64,000 nt of DNA from Rhodobacteraceae bacterium M382 (GCA_025141015.1 CP081098.1:874501-938500); one strand, 5' to 3'; shown: positions 27,804 through 37,177, counted from the stretch's first letter. Program-made: numbers and translations. Notes: generated by a model from the letters alone, not told the origin.

Positions 27804-30677
27804 ATGTCTGACACCCAATCCGAAGCGCAGTTAGAGGCTGATCTGGTCACACGGCTGGAGGGGTTGGGCTATGACCCGGTCTCTTTGCCCGACATGGCTG
27901 CGATGCAGGCCAATTTGCGCGCGCAGTTGGGCAGGCAAAATGGGGTGACGCTGTCGGATGGGGAATTTGCCAAGGTTCTGAACCATCTCGACAAGGGCAA
28001 TGTGTTTGACAAGGCCAAGACCCTGCGCGGGCGGATGCAGCTGACGCGGGATGATGGGTCGCCGCTGTATCTGCGGTTTTTGAACACGCAAGAGTGGTGT
28101 CAGAACCAATATCAGGTCACGACGCAGGTGACCGTCACGGGGCATCACAAAACCCGGTTTGATGTGACGCTGTTGATCAACGGTCTGCCCTTGGTGCAGA
28201 TCGAGCTCAAGCGGCGCGGGGTTGAGCTGAAAGAGGCGTTCAACCAGATCAACCGCTATCAGCGTCACAGCTATTGGGCCGAGAGTGGCTTGTTCCAATA
28301 TGTGCAGTTGTTCGTGATCTCAAACGGGGTGAACACGAAATACTATGCCAACAACCGCAATCAGGATTTCAAGCAGACGTTTTTCTGGGCCGAAGAAGAC
28401 AACACGCTGGTGACGCAGCTGGATGCCTTTGCCGATGTATTTCTGGAAAAGTGCCATGTCAGCAAGATGATCAGCAAATACATCGTGCTGCATGAAAGTG
28501 ATAAGATCCTGATGGCGTTGCGGCCCTATCAGTATTACGCGGTGGAGGCGATTGACGCGCGGGTAAAGGCGGGGCGCAAGAACGGGTATATCTGGCACAC
28601 GACGGGATCGGGGAAGACGTTGACCTCGTTCAAGGCGGCGCAGCTGTTGATCGAAAACCCCAAGGTCGACAAGGTGGTGTTTGTCGTGGATCGCGCTGAT
28701 CTGGATTATCAGACCACCAAAGAGTTCAACCATTTCTCGGATGGGTCGGTGGATGGCACCGATAACACCAAGGCCCTAGTTGGGCAGCTGGGTGGCGATA
28801 CCAAGCTGATTGTCACCACCATCCAAAAGCTGAACACCGCCATCTCGCGTGACCGCTATGAAGGCGCGTTACAGGCGGTCAAGGATCAGCGCGTGGTGTT
28901 CATCTTTGACGAATGCCACCGCTCGCAGTTTGGCGACACCCACAAGCGGATTGTGCAGTTTTTCAGCAAGGCGCAGATGTTCGGGTTTACTGGCACGCCG
29001 ATCTTTGCGGACAACGCGGTGGCCAAGCGCACGACCAAAGATCTGTTTGCCGAGTGCCTGCATAAATACGTGATCACCGATGCGATTGCTGACGAAAATG
29101 TGCTGCGGTTTTCGGTCGAGTATTGGGGCAAGCTGAAGCGTAAAGACGGCAGTTTGATCGACGAGGATGTTCCTGCGATCAACGTGCGTGAGTTTTTTGA
29201 CAACCCTGATCGTATCGAGGGCGTGGTCGATTGGATCATTCAGAACCACGACAACAAGACCCACAACAAGCAGTTCAGCGCGATGCTGTGTGTGAGTTCC
29301 GTTGATGCCCTGATCGCCTACTATGAGGCGTTTCGGCGTAAGAAGGATGCGGGCGAGCATCACTTGCGGGTTGCGACGATCTTTACGTATGGCCCAAATG
29401 AAGCGGACCCCGATGCGGACGGCATGATTGGTGACCCCGAATTGAACGTGGCCGACATGCCAGTTGATGTGCACAAACGTGACCGGTTGGAGAGCTTCGT
29501 TGCAGACTACAATGCAATGTATCAGACCAAGGAAACGGTGAAGGACAGCGCAGGGTTTTACACCTACTACAACCACCTGAGCAAACGGCTAAAGGATCGG
29601 GACCGCAAGGATGCCTTGGACAAGGACCGGCTGGATATTCTGTTGGTCGTCAATATGTTCCTGACCGGATTTGATGCCAAAAAACTCAACACGCTTTATG
29701 TAGATAAGAATCTGAAATACCACGGTCTGATCCAGGCGTTTTCGCGCACAAATCGCACGCTGGGGCAGTTGAAATCTCAGGGCAACATTGTCTGTTTTCG
29801 CAACCTCAAGCCAAACACGGATCAGGCGATCACGCTGTTCTCCAACAAGGAAGCCATCGAAACAATCCTGATGGCTCCTTATGGCGACTACCTAGAGCGG
29901 TTTAACGCGGCTGTTGACGTATTGAAGAGCATTGCGCCTGATCCTGATAGCGTAAACGAACTAAAGTCCGAAGAGGATCAGTTGGCCTTTGTGCAGGCGT
30001 TCCGTGATCTTATCCGGCTGCGCAATGTCTTGACCAGTTTTACCGAATACGACCCTCAAGATTTGGCGTTAGAGCCGCAGGCATTTGAGGACTACAAGAG
30101 CAAGTATCTGGACATCAACGATAGAGTCAAAGCTGATAGGCCAGATGATGCGGCATCCATCCTTGAAGAGGTGGATTTTGAGTTGGAGCTTATCCAGCGC
30201 GACGAGATCAACGTTGCATACATTCTAGCCCTTTTGTCGGAAGCCTTTGCTGAAGCGGACAGCCTCGATCCCAAAATAAGAGATGGTTCCAAAGCAAAGA
30301 AGAAGATGATTTACGATTTGCTTGGTTCAGAAAGACATCTGCGGAGTAAACGAGAGTTGATCGAAAAATTTATCGAACAGCACATGACGGTCTTGCCAGA
30401 AGGGCAGACTGTTGCTGAGGCCTTCAATGGGTTTTGGGACGCGGAAAAATCAAATGCTATTGCTAAAGTCTGTGAAGCCGAGAAACTCGATTCCGATGCA
30501 TTCAAAGCAATGATTGAGCAATATCACTTTACCGGAAAAAAGCCGCTTCAAGGCCAGATCGTGGGCGCGCTTAAAGAAAAACCCAAGATTCTGGAACGCA
30601 GGAGCATTGTCCAGCGGGTCGGAGAAAAGCTGTTGCAGTTTATCGCAACATTTGACGACGGTCTCGGAGAGCTTTGA
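27804..30677 (+). CDS. hsdR: Type I restriction endonuclease / translocase subunit
   Basis: A 957-residue subunit. The nuclease core is D120 with E134-L-K136 (RFDVTLL, then QIELKRR), a PD-(D/E)xK motif. The SF2 motor has Walker A TTGSGKT with Gly268 to Lys271, DECH at 369-372, GFTGTPIF and FSRTNRTLG. The C-terminal 260 residues (from about position 29880) switch to a more AT-rich style than the rest of the gene, and this part contacts HsdM/HsdS in known enzymes. It starts 68 bases after hsdS and completes the operon. Confidence 0.96.
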   Translation: MSDTQSEAQLEADLVTRLEGLGYDPVSLPDMAAMQANLRAQLGRQNGVTLSDGEFAKVLNHLDKGNVFDKAKTLRGRMQLTRDDGSPLYLRFLNTQEWCQNQYQVTTQVTVTGHHKTRFDVTLLINGLPLVQIELKRRGVELKEAFNQINRYQRHSYWAESGLFQYVQLFVISNGVNTKYYANNRNQDFKQTFFWAEEDNTLVTQLDAFADVFLEKCHVSKMISKYIVLHESDKILMALRPYQYYAVEAIDARVKAGRKNGYIWHTTGSGKTLTSFKAAQLLIENPKVDKVVFVVDRADLDYQTTKEFNHFSDGSVDGTDNTKALVGQLGGDTKLIVTTIQKLNTAISRDRYEGALQAVKDQRVVFIFDECHRSQFGDTHKRIVQFFSKAQMFGFTGTPIFADNAVAKRTTKDLFAECLHKYVITDAIADENVLRFSVEYWGKLKRKDGSLIDEDVPAINVREFFDNPDRIEGVVDWIIQNHDNKTHNKQFSAMLCVSSVDALIAYYEAFRRKKDAGEHHLRVATIFTYGPNEADPDADGMIGDPELNVADMPVDVHKRDRLESFVADYNAMYQTKETVKDSAGFYTYYNHLSKRLKDRDRKDALDKDRLDILLVVNMFLTGFDAKKLNTLYVDKNLKYHGLIQAFSRTNRTLGQLKSQGNIVCFRNLKPNTDQAITLFSNKEAIETILMAPYGDYLERFNAAVDVLKSIAPDPDSVNELKSEEDQLAFVQAFRDLIRLRNVLTSFTEYDPQDLALEPQAFEDYKSKYLDINDRVKADRPDDAASILEEVDFELELIQRDEINVAYILALLSEAFAEADSLDPKIRDGSKAKKKMIYDLLGSERHLRSKRELIEKFIEQHMTVLPEGQTVAEAFNGFWDAEKSNAIAKVCEAEKLDSDAFKAMIEQYHFTGKKPLQGQIVGALKEKPKILERRSIVQRVGEKLLQFIATFDDGLGEL

Positions 30678-30844
30678 GTTGCAATTTTGGGGGTCTTATT
30701 GGGGGCGTCCGGCGATAATCGAATTAAAATAGTTATTAAATTCAATATCTTTGCGTGCCAATGGGGAGTCGTGTGGGCTAACATCTTGAAAATAAATATA
30801 TAAACAACTTTTTGGGACGCGCTTCCACGTTGGGTGTTCAGTTT

Positions 30845-30903
30845 GTGTCCCGACGTGTGTCCCGTCTTGGGGCGCTAAATCGCGTGTCAGATCGTGTCAG
30901 ATC
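30845..30903. repeat. Short tandem repeats in the gap before the primase module
   Basis: Two exact copies of GTGTCCCG (30845-30852, 30857-30864) are followed by two adjacent exact copies of CGTGTCAGAT (30883-30902). They lie in the 296-base gap 30678-30973, where I see no gene; the first half of the gap is AT-rich. Placed ahead of a replication-primase module, they could be iteron-like sites, attachment-site relics or regulator operators. Confidence 0.45.
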
Positions 30904-30973
30904 GCTACGGCTATCAACTTCACATTTCTTACGTCAGTTTCGAACCGACTACGATTTCTGACGGAGGAAAAGA

Positions 30974-31324
30974 ATGTCATATGAACTGAGCGCACCGCCC
31001 GTAGTGGCAGACCTGCAATCCCATGCACGAGCAATAACGTCCCAAGCGTTTAGCGTTTCGCACCGAACACTTGGTGACTGGCCTATCTCGACGCCTCTTG
31101 TGAATGGTAAGCGGCAGCCCAGAACAGCGGAAGTCTGGGCGTTTGCTCTGGCGGTGCTGGGGGATGCTGACCTCGAAGCGGAAGTTACACAGCGCATGAC
31201 ACAGAGCCTTCGGACAGACGTAGAGGTTCTACTTCCGGCTGCGAGGGAGGCCAAGGCAGAGCGCGACTCGAGCCTAAAGGGTGGGCGCGGCGCGCATCTG
31301 CGCACCGAGAACGCAGCAGTCTAA
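30974..31324 (+). CDS. Small hypothetical protein ahead of the primase
   Basis: A 116-residue protein with a good ribosome-binding site (GGAGG at about 30962). The segment SVSHRTLGDWPISTPLVNGKRQ and AEVWAFALAVLGDADLEAEVTQ look like the helix-turn-helix/AlpA-like helpers found before integrative-element primases, but no clear domain is recognised. Its GC-rich composition differs from the AT-rich gap before it. Its closest neighbour is the damaged primase, 178 bases downstream. Confidence 0.55.
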   Translation: MSYELSAPPVVADLQSHARAITSQAFSVSHRTLGDWPISTPLVNGKRQPRTAEVWAFALAVLGDADLEAEVTQRMTQSLRTDVEVLLPAAREAKAERDSSLKGGRGAHLRTENAAV

Positions 31325-31376
31325 ACGGTGTGTGCTTTGTGCCGTTGGGAAACGGCCCAAGCTCCGAAGGCCAAAG

Positions 31377-31387
31377 CCCCCCCCCCC
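31377..31387 (+). repeat. Homopolymer tract of 11 C
   Basis: Eleven consecutive C residues lie between the small gene and the primase. Such tracts slip easily and are also common sequencing-error sites. No frame that needs the tract is convincing, so phase variation is not demonstrated. Confidence 0.6.
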
Positions 31388-31502
31388 GTTGATTGTGCTT
31401 TATATATCTATGAGACCGACATTCGAAGTCTGGCCTGAGAGACGAAAACCTACACCTCCAAAAATTCCGCCCCCTGTCTGGGCTGGTTAGAAGGATGCGG
31501 TA

Positions 31503-32605
31503 ATGGTTCCAAAAGACCTCAATGCGGAGAGGCTAGCGCAGATGGACCTCGACGACTTTAGACCGATTGCGATGCTTTTGCGTGGGCGCACCTTCATCAC
31601 CGCGATCCGAGCGGAGGGCTCTGGTATTGAGGGCTTCTGGCTCGACGCCGCCGATGATGAGGCTTGGGCGGAAGGCGAGCAACGCATCTCTGATCTGAAC
31701 GCTCAAGGGTGGAATATCTATTTCAGCCCCAATCCCCCGCGTTCGGATTTTAGCGGGGCGAAACCCAAGCTAGCAGACATTCCTGAAATTCAATTTCTAC
31801 AGGTTGACCTTGACCCTGATGATGTAGCTGGTCTTGGGCACCCACTGGCCTGCGCTAAGGCCAAGAACAGTGCCCAAAGGTTCTCCAAAACGTATCTGCC
31901 CAACATCGCTATCAACTCGGGTAATGGTTTTCAGCTTTTTTGGATGTTCTCTAAACCTGTAGATGTCAAAACAGCGATACGTCTGAACAAGAAGTTGGCG
32001 CACGCTGCCGATCAAATGAGTGGCATCTCCTGTTCGGGAACTTGGAACCCGGACCGCATCATGCGAGTGGCAGGCACGCTCAACTGGCCGACAGGACCGA
32101 AACTGCGCCGTGGATATCCCGAAGAGCCAACGCAGGCGTCCTGCTTGGGTGTGGTTCCCGAACGCGAACTCGACGTTGAAGCGATAGACGCGCTGTCTGT
32201 GCCGCCAGAAAAGTACCAGAGCGCAGCAACCGGCACCAACATCGCATGTCACCTAGATTGTTGCCTGAGCAGCCTAGAGACGATTTTGTGGCGCTGGACA
32301 ATGGCTGGATGCTGGACCCACACTATGCGGCCCTGCACAGCGGAGAGGCGCATGGCGGTAATCGTAGCAAGTGCCTCATGGGTTTTTGCGCGTGGCATAG
32401 GAGGCATGGCCTGTCGCTTGCTGAAAGTGCCGCTCTGATTGCCTATGATGGCGGCGCCGCACTCGATCATGTGAACGACCAGCAGTATCCCGCGCGTGCC
32501 GTAGCGCGAGCCTATGAACGTTCTGACGCAGCGCCCGTGTTCGCAGATGCAGAGGTTATTGATGACCATGCAGATGCACCTCCGCCCCTGACGCCCGAAG
32601 CTACG
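31503..32605 (+). pseudogene. RepB-like DNA primase, frameshifted and truncated
   Basis: The first 245 residues (MVPKDLNAERLAQMDLD ... LADIPEIQFLQVDLDPDD ... NIAINSGNGFQLFWMFSKP ... SCSGTWNPDRIMRVAGTLNWPTG) fit the archaeo-eukaryotic-type primase of plasmid/integrative RepB proteins, with acidic VDLDPDD metal ligands and the SGNGF-LFW motif. Near 32245 the frame shifts by one base: the good sequence goes on as DNGWMLDPHYAALHSGEAHGG in another frame and reaches about 32600. There it stops being primase-like at the junction with an ABC-permease fragment on the other strand. The start at 31503 has AAGGATG. It is likely inactive as a full protein. Confidence 0.72.
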
Positions 32606-32908
32606 GCCGTTAACACGGTCCAGAATGACAACCAGAAGGACGATGCCGAAGCCTGCCAGAATGCCGACGCCAAGTTCGAGATAGCGGATGCCGCGCAGGA
32701 CCAGAACGCCCAGCCCAGGTGCCAACACGAGAGAGGCGATCACGACCATGGCCAGGCTCATCATGATGGTCTGGTTCACGCCGGCCATGATATTGGGAAT
32801 CGCCAGCGGCAGCTGCACGCGCAGCAACTTCTGCCGTTTGGTCATGCCAAATGCATCAGCCGCTTCGATCACGTCGCGGTCTACTAGGCGGATGCCCAGG
32901 TCGGTCAG
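32606..32908 (-). pseudogene. Fragment of a glycine-betaine/proline ABC permease (ProW-like)
   Basis: Read on the minus strand, about 100 residues match the transmembrane signature part of OpuAB/ProW permeases: TDLGIRLVDRDVIEAADAFG, the loop KLLRVQLPLAIPNIMAGVNQ, and LVLRGIRYLELGVGILAGFG. There is no N-terminal start and no end: on one side it abuts the primase near 32605, on the other the match fades near 32908. It is a gene scrap, not a working transporter. Confidence 0.65.
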
Positions 32909-32918
32909 CCGGATATAC

Positions 32919-33065
32919 CGGGGTCTTCGTGGTCGCCTTCAGCACCTTGGTCAATACCGCACAAATCGACACAGACAATGCGCCGCGCGACAGCATTGGT
33001 TTCCTTGATCCCGCCCTCAAGGGCAAACTGGTGCTGACACAGCCGGAATGGCCGCATTCTCCTCT
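32919..33065 (+). pseudogene. Fragment of a periplasmic ABC solute-binding protein
   Basis: About 48 residues (FVVAFSTLVNTAQI, then APRDSIGFLDPALKGKLVLT) look like the hinge region of iron/thiamine-type binding proteins, where an APxSxxDLLDPxxKGKLVL block is common. No start and no rest of gene is seen. It points opposite to the adjacent permease scrap. Confidence 0.45.
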
Positions 33066-33497
33066 GCCATGCAGCAGGTGACATTCGGCAGTGCAGGGGG
33101 CTCTCGTGCTGTGAGCGCGCGCAGTAAGAAAACAAAATTCATAATAGGGCTCCCTACTGCCGTTCGCTGCACCAGGTGCGGATGGCTGCAGGCAGCCCTT
33201 TCGCGACATTCGTGCCAGGTGCGACTTCAGCTATGCTGCGAGAGCAAAGCATCCGACCCAACTTCTCGAAAGCTGCCATTCAAGGGGTGATGGCCGACCG
33301 GACAGATGCTGCGCCTCCAACCAATGGCCGCGAAGCGCAATAGCGACCTTTGCAAAGTCGCGCGAACGGCCCAAACCTGCCGTTCGCGAGCCCATCAAAT
33401 ACTGCAATGCGGCTTAACGAAAGCAGACCTTTGCTAATCCAGCACCAACTGCCATATCAAATGAGTAAAAATAACCGCTGGTTTTGGGGAGATTGAT
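33066..33497. other. Gap without a supported gene
   Basis: 432 bases between the transporter scraps and the DUF1643 gene. Open frames exist on both strands but none has a convincing start or composition. The part at about 33345-33440 has AGCAGACC- and GCCGTTCG-type words that recur in other intergenic gaps of this block. Confidence 0.5.
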
Positions 33498-34034
33498 ATG
33501 TTGCATGGACTTGCTGAAATTGATCGGCCACTCGGAAGAACATGGAATCTAGAAGAAGACGTCCGAGGTTCGGCGATTTTCTCGCGGTGCGGGAATTATC
33601 GACCATACCTCAGCCGGCGTTGGGGCGAAGGCCGTACAATTATGTGGTTATGTATGAACCCATCTTCTGCGACAGATCAACTTGACGATGCAACTTCGAA
33701 AAAGCTCACGAGACACTCGCGAAGGCTTGGGTACAGCAAAATGTTTTTACTGAACGTTATGGACTATCGTGCGACAGACCCTCGGCAAATACACTTGGAT
33801 GCCGAACGCTCAAATAGAAATATTCACTACATCACGAAGTGCGCCGCTCTATCTGAGACTGTAGTTTTTGCCTATGGACGCCTTAAGGACAGAAGAGGCT
33901 GGAAGGACTATGCGGCGGAGGCGGTTCAGGCCTGTAGAGGAATTCAGCCACAGTGTGTGCTTATCAACCGTAACGGCTCACCTAGACATCCGCGAAATTT
34001 TCCAGCTCGGTTTGCTCTCAGGGATTTTAATTGA
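33498..34034 (+). CDS. DUF1643 family protein
   Basis: A 178-residue protein with the pattern of DUF1643: YRPYLSRRWGEGRTIMWLCMNPS, the MNPSSATD motif, then FLLNVMDYRATDPRQI, and the late GSPRHPRNFP, all typical family landmarks. The domain is common in mobile elements and defence-rich islands; its biochemical role is not established to my knowledge. GGGGAG precedes the ATG. The PHP-ATPase gene begins 164 bases downstream in the same direction. Confidence 0.8.
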   Translation: MLHGLAEIDRPLGRTWNLEEDVRGSAIFSRCGNYRPYLSRRWGEGRTIMWLCMNPSSATDQLDDATSKKLTRHSRRLGYSKMFLLNVMDYRATDPRQIHLDAERSNRNIHYITKCAALSETVVFAYGRLKDRRGWKDYAAEAVQACRGIQPQCVLINRNGSPRHPRNFPARFALRDFN

Positions 34035-34198
34035 AGCGATCTGCCACATCCGGCCCAAAGCCGCCGTTTGGATTCTACAGCACGCCGCAGCGCGGCTTCC
34101 CCAGATCGGTCATTCATGCTTGCCGCAGAAAATTGCGCGGTACAATGTATCCCACGTAACTTGAAGCGCTTCCTCTATGCGCAAGTGGATTAAAAGCA

Positions 34199-37177
34199 AT
34201 GACTATTGAGTACAAGAAAGATGGGTCGGGATGGCATCGGTGGGATCTCCATCTCCACGGGCCAGGCACCAAACTGGCAAATGGCTACGGTGATACCAGT
34301 GATGACAATCTCCGCGCCTATCTCGAAGTGCTAGAGGGCTCAGACGTTCAGGTATTTGGGATCACAGATTATTTCTCCTTTGACTCTTACTTGGCCGTTT
34401 CACGAGCGTATGAGCACCTTTACCCAGACGGTACAAAGGTCTTTATCCCGAATTGTGAGTTCCGGCTCACGGAAACCGTGAGCTCGGACGGCCGCAATGT
34501 TCACACCCATGTCCTGATCGACCCTGCGCTTGCTTTCGAAACGAAGCTGCGCACATTGCTCAGCGATCTGCATACCCACAAAACTCGGGAAGGGCTGCGC
34601 CTTCGCTGCAGCGAGCTCACCTCGCGCGAAGAATACGAACAGGCCACAATCAGCCTGTCCGATCTTCAAACGGCTCTCAAAAAGGTGTTCCCCGACGAGA
34701 CGGCCTATATAATCGTCACGGCGGCCGGCAATGATGGTCTGCGCGGCGTTGACACGAAATCCGCCCGCAGCAAATCGATCTCGGATGAGCTAGACAAGGC
34801 CAGTCACGCTTTCTTCGGGTCAGACAAGAGCACCGGCTACTTCCTTAGTACGGACCGCTACGAAGACGGCAGCCCTTCCGAGAAGAAGCCCGTCTATTCA
34901 GGCTCGGACGCTCATGCGATGGCCGATCTTAGCAGGCTCTCCGGCGATGAGGCAGGATACCCGCCGACCTGGATCAAGGCCGATTTGACGTTTAGAGGGC
35001 TCCGGCAAACGCTCTTTGAACCAAAGGGTCGCGTGCATATCGGCGAGCGTCCCAGCGTGTTGGAACGCCTCAATCAGGATGCAACCCGTTTCATCGCGGG
35101 GCTGCGCATTGATCAGATTGCGGGATATGCGGGAGCCAACGGCTCCTGGTTCAGGAATGTTGCGATACCCTTCAACCCCGAGCTAACGGCTATTATCGGC
35201 AACAAGGGGAGTGGCAAGAGCGCCATCGCCGACATTCTTGGGCTCCTCGGGGAGTCGCGCCAGCAAGAGCATTTCTCGTTTCTGACCGACGAAGCCCGCA
35301 ACCGCAAGTTTCGCCAAAAAGGCTATGCCGAAAATTTCACGGCAACTCTGACCTGGGCGAGCGAAACCGAGCGCACGAAAAAGCTCGATGAGGATGCTGA
35401 TGCGCTCCGGCCCGAAGCTGTCAAGTACCTTCCCCAGAACTACTTCGAAAGCCTGACGAACGAGATCGAGGTCAAAGCGTTTCGCAAGGAGATAGAAGAG
35501 GTTGTTTTCTCGCATGTGGAGGAATCCGACCGCATGGGGAAATCGACGTTTTCAGAACTCGAAGACCTGAAGACCGCGCAGAGCAAGAGCGACATTAGCG
35601 CCCTAAAGGTACGTCTGCGCGAGCTAAACATCGAGATCATTGAACTTGAGCAGCAAGCAGACCCTTCGACCAGCGCCCGGTTGAAAGAGCAGTTGAATCA
35701 ACGGCGCGAAGAGTACCGCGTCCTTGAGAATTCGAAACCTGCGGCTGTCGAAAAGCCGGAGGAAGAAACGCCCAAGCAGCGCGCCGTGTCCGAGGAGATA
35801 GAACGAACGCGAGCCCTTCAAGCGACCATCACGGAACGTGGCAAGCAGGCGGTCGACCGACTATCGGCCATAAAGACCGACCTGATGTCGCTCGGATCGC
35901 TCAAGGAGTCCATCAACGCTCTCGACGCTCACGTGAAGCAAGGCAAGGAAGAGCTTAGGCCCATCTGTACACGCTTTGGTCTGGATATTGACCTTATCGT
36001 TTCCCACAAGGTCAGCACCGCAAGCATCGATGCCAAGGCTACCGAACTTGCCGCCGAAGTGAAGGCGCTGTCTGCCGAGCACGCTGGCGAGTTTACCGAG
36101 GGCACGGACTTAAATGCGCTCACCAGCGTCCCCTCTCTACGTAAAGCCCACAAGTATCTCGCTGATAAACTGAAGGCCTTGCAGGAAACTCTGTCCGCGC
36201 CGCAGCGCCGCTATCAGCGCTACCTCCAGACCCTTTCGGAAATCAAGCAGAAGATGGAAGAGGTCATGGGGGAAGATGAGAGCCCCAAGCCTGGCACCAT
36301 CAAAGACTTGGGGGCCCGTATCCGCTACATCGAGGAAGATCTGCAGGCGCAACTTGATACCCGTTATTCCGACCGCGACGATCTCGCGCGTTCGATTTTC
36401 ACCTCCAAGGAAAAGGTGCGCTCTTTCTACGAAGGCCTGAAATCCAGCGTCGAGGAGAAGCTGGAAACTGTAAGTTCGGAGGCATTTGATGTATCGATCG
36501 ACGCGTCATTTGTGCCGACGCACGAGTTTCCGAGGCGCTTTCTGGAACTCGTGACCCAGACGGCGCGCGGGCCGTTTCGCGGTGCCGTAGAGGGGCGCAG
36601 CGATCTGGAAAAGCGTATGACAGACGTGAACTGGAATGATGTTGAAACCATCCTAAGCTTTGCCAAGACCATCATTGCCGACATCAAAGCGGAAGATATC
36701 TCGAAACAGATCAAGGACGTTAAGCGTCTCTACGATCTGCTTTTCTCGCTGGAATATTTCGAGCCGCGTTATGAGCTTCGATTGGGCGGAAAAAACCTGA
36801 ACCAGCTTTCTCCAGGCGAAAAAGGTCTATTGCTGCTGGTATTCTACCTGCATCTCGACAAAGAAAAAACACCGCTGATTATCGACCAGCCGGAAGACAA
36901 CCTCGACAATGACAGCATCTTTACCGTGCTCGCGCGTTGCATTCGCGAGGCTAAGAAGTCTCGGCAGGTGGTATTGGTCACTCACAACCCGAACCTTGCC
37001 GTCGGGGCCGACGCCGAGCAAATTCTTTACGTGACGCTCGACAAGGCCGACAACTACAAATTCACCTATGAAAGTGGTTCGATTGAAAACCCACGTATCA
37101 ACGATGCGATCGTCAAAATTCTGGAAGGCTCCAAACCTGCGTTCGTTCAACGACGACTGAAATACCAGATAAAATAG
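34199..37177 (+). CDS. PHP-domain plus SMC/ABC-type ATPase (TrlF-like), putative defence protein
   Basis: A 992-residue protein. The N-terminus is a PHP-like phosphoesterase domain: HRWDLHLHGPGTKL (the DxHxH metal motif), FGITDYFSFDSY, IPNCEFRL, and SGSDAHAMADLSRL near residue 238. An SMC/Rad50-like ATPase follows: Walker A GNKGSGKS at residues 334-341, a long coiled coil (about 420-720) with charged heptads, signature LSPGEKG near 868, Walker B LIIDQPEDNLDN near 893, and a switch His in VLVTHNPNLAVGA. The layout matches the family annotated as TrlF-like, whose function is unproved as far as I know. It may cleave nucleic acid or a phosphoester signal under ATPase control. Composition is different from core genes. 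Confidence 0.85.
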   Translation: MTIEYKKDGSGWHRWDLHLHGPGTKLANGYGDTSDDNLRAYLEVLEGSDVQVFGITDYFSFDSYLAVSRAYEHLYPDGTKVFIPNCEFRLTETVSSDGRNVHTHVLIDPALAFETKLRTLLSDLHTHKTREGLRLRCSELTSREEYEQATISLSDLQTALKKVFPDETAYIIVTAAGNDGLRGVDTKSARSKSISDELDKASHAFFGSDKSTGYFLSTDRYEDGSPSEKKPVYSGSDAHAMADLSRLSGDEAGYPPTWIKADLTFRGLRQTLFEPKGRVHIGERPSVLERLNQDATRFIAGLRIDQIAGYAGANGSWFRNVAIPFNPELTAIIGNKGSGKSAIADILGLLGESRQQEHFSFLTDEARNRKFRQKGYAENFTATLTWASETERTKKLDEDADALRPEAVKYLPQNYFESLTNEIEVKAFRKEIEEVVFSHVEESDRMGKSTFSELEDLKTAQSKSDISALKVRLRELNIEIIELEQQADPSTSARLKEQLNQRREEYRVLENSKPAAVEKPEEETPKQRAVSEEIERTRALQATITERGKQAVDRLSAIKTDLMSLGSLKESINALDAHVKQGKEELRPICTRFGLDIDLIVSHKVSTASIDAKATELAAEVKALSAEHAGEFTEGTDLNALTSVPSLRKAHKYLADKLKALQETLSAPQRRYQRYLQTLSEIKQKMEEVMGEDESPKPGTIKDLGARIRYIEEDLQAQLDTRYSDRDDLARSIFTSKEKVRSFYEGLKSSVEEKLETVSSEAFDVSIDASFVPTHEFPRRFLELVTQTARGPFRGAVEGRSDLEKRMTDVNWNDVETILSFAKTIIADIKAEDISKQIKDVKRLYDLLFSLEYFEPRYELRLGGKNLNQLSPGEKGLLLLVFYLHLDKEKTPLIIDQPEDNLDNDSIFTVLARCIREAKKSRQVVLVTHNPNLAVGADAEQILYVTLDKADNYKFTYESGSIENPRINDAIVKILEGSKPAFVQRRLKYQIK

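Noticed and set aside
30681-30712. G-rich text after hsdR as a possible attachment site matching the area before the first integrase
   Set aside because: Both areas have GGGGG runs but no identical run long enough to be an att core, and it does not match the tRNA-Thr 3' end.
32246-32887. A separate 213-residue gene after the primase
   Set aside because: Its first 118 residues are the frameshifted continuation of the primase and the rest is antisense of the ProW-like fragment.
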